In this document: piece by piece, positions 13,962-14,412 of the stretch
Layout of the letters: every line of letters starts with the position of its first letter
Numbering within the stretch: position 1 is the first letter of the stretch
Assembly (NCBI GenBank): GCA_002497765.1
Contig: DAET01000026.1
Coordinates: 7,720 to 22,131, forward strand
From: Euryarchaeota archaeon UBA486
GTDB lineage: Archaea; Thermoplasmatota; Poseidoniia; Poseidoniales; Poseidoniaceae
Length of the DNA: 14,412 bases
Reading direction: 5' to 3'
The notes under the pieces: generated by a model
What the model was told of the DNA's origin: nothing
The model's input: the letters and a program-made list of their open reading frames with translations, nothing else
Database searches by the model: none
Position numbers and translations under genes: made by a program

Positions 13962-14412
13962 TCAAGCCTTGTTGTCGGGGTGGTACTTCTTGATGAGCTC
14001 CTCATCAAGACGAACGAGGTACTTCGTGTCAATGCTGGCCATGAGTTCCCAGCACAGGTTGAGGGTCTCGTCGATGGTTCGGTCCTCATCACGGGACTGG
14101 CGAAGGAACTTGTCTTCGAACACACCGGAGAAGTCCAGCAGTTGCTTGTCACGCTCGTTGAGGGCGTCTTCACCGACAATGGCGACAAGGCCACGAAGTT
14201 CACGGCCTTGGGCGTAGGCAGCATACATTTGGTCGCTGACCTTCTTGTGGTCGTCACGGGTTGTTTTCTCACCGATACAGGACCCCATCAGTCGTGAGAG
14301 CGATGGCAACACGTTGATCGGCGGATAGATACCTTGCTGGTGCAACTCACGGCTGATCACAATCTGACCTTCAGTGATGTAGCCGGAAAGGTCAGGAATC
14401 GGGTGCGTGATG
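13962..14412 (-). CDS. atpB: A-type ATP synthase subunit B, C-terminal part (cut by window edge)
   Basis: Non-catalytic nucleotide-binding subunit of the A3B3 head. Only the last 149 or so residues are inside the window; the frame is open through 14412, so the start lies beyond the right edge. The visible part begins ITHPIPDLSGYITEGQIVIS, the hallmark of subunit B just after its nucleotide-binding domain. It continues with YPPINVLPSLSRLMGSCIGEK and the helical C-terminal domain (DQMYAAYAQGRELRGLVAIVGEDALNERD, split here by eye), ending in DEELIKKYHPDNKA. An internal GTG at 14360 is not a real start, because the upstream codons are clearly conserved family sequence. The stop is 36 nt before atpD. 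Confidence 0.95.
   Translation of the reverse strand, partial: ITHPIPDLSGYITEGQIVISRELHQQGIYPPINVLPSLSRLMGSCIGEKTTRDDHKKVSDQMYAAYAQGRELRGLVAIVGEDALNERDKQLLDFSGVFEDKFLRQSRDEDRTIDETLNLCWELMASIDTKYLVRLDEELIKKYHPDNKA

Overview
The window looks like a compact archaeal chromosome segment, most likely Marine Group II (Candidatus Poseidoniales, Thermoplasmatota) or a close relative. I infer this from the combination of A-type ATP synthase subunits B and D, a class II (bacterial-type) HMG-CoA reductase, an SMC with archaeal-style ATPase motifs in an smc-scpA-scpB operon, strong GGAGG-type ribosome binding sites, GC-rich coding and almost no intergenic DNA. No database search was possible, so the lineage is an inference. 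No tRNA, rRNA, CRISPR array, insertion sequence or other mobile element was seen. This is chromosomal backbone, not an accessory island.

Layout from left to right. (1) hmgA (74-1372, +), the reductase that commits carbon to mevalonate and archaeal lipids. (2) A leftward operon smc-scpA-scpB (7131 down to 1375) encoding a complete SMC-kleisin-kite condensin. scpB ends 2 bp from the end of hmgA. The smc promoter region (7132-7265) is the only regulatory-looking spacer in the window. It holds a T-run, a TATA-like box, a 10-bp direct repeat and a perfect 6-6-6 inverted repeat. (3) A leftward unknown membrane protein (start near 8018) with four membrane segments and a C-terminal four-cysteine DnaJ-like zinc knuckle. 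(4) nadB (8157-9791, +), divergent from it, for the first step of de novo NAD synthesis. (5) A leftward cluster entering from the right edge: atpB (partial) - atpD - a large S2P/EGY-like membrane protein - panE. The panE end overlaps the nadB end by 23 bp, tail to tail.

The most interesting object is the 844-residue protein at 10706-13240. Its membrane core aligns with M50 site-2 proteases of the EGY type. All the expected zinc and catalytic residues are replaced: HExxH reads A-S-R-L-Q and the Asp of the DGG motif is Pro. It also carries a 440-residue, sequon-rich presumed outer domain, so it looks like a pseudoprotease placed at the end of the ATP synthase operon. Other points of note are a duplicated SLGGL[LM] motif in a long SMC C-terminal tail, a candidate operator at the smc promoter, residues in the HMG-CoA reductase that suggest NADPH preference, and repeated TGAGG junctions where the stop codon lies inside the next gene's ribosome binding site.

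Functionally the genes are housekeeping: lipid precursor synthesis, chromosome organisation, NAD and CoA cofactor synthesis, and ATP synthesis.
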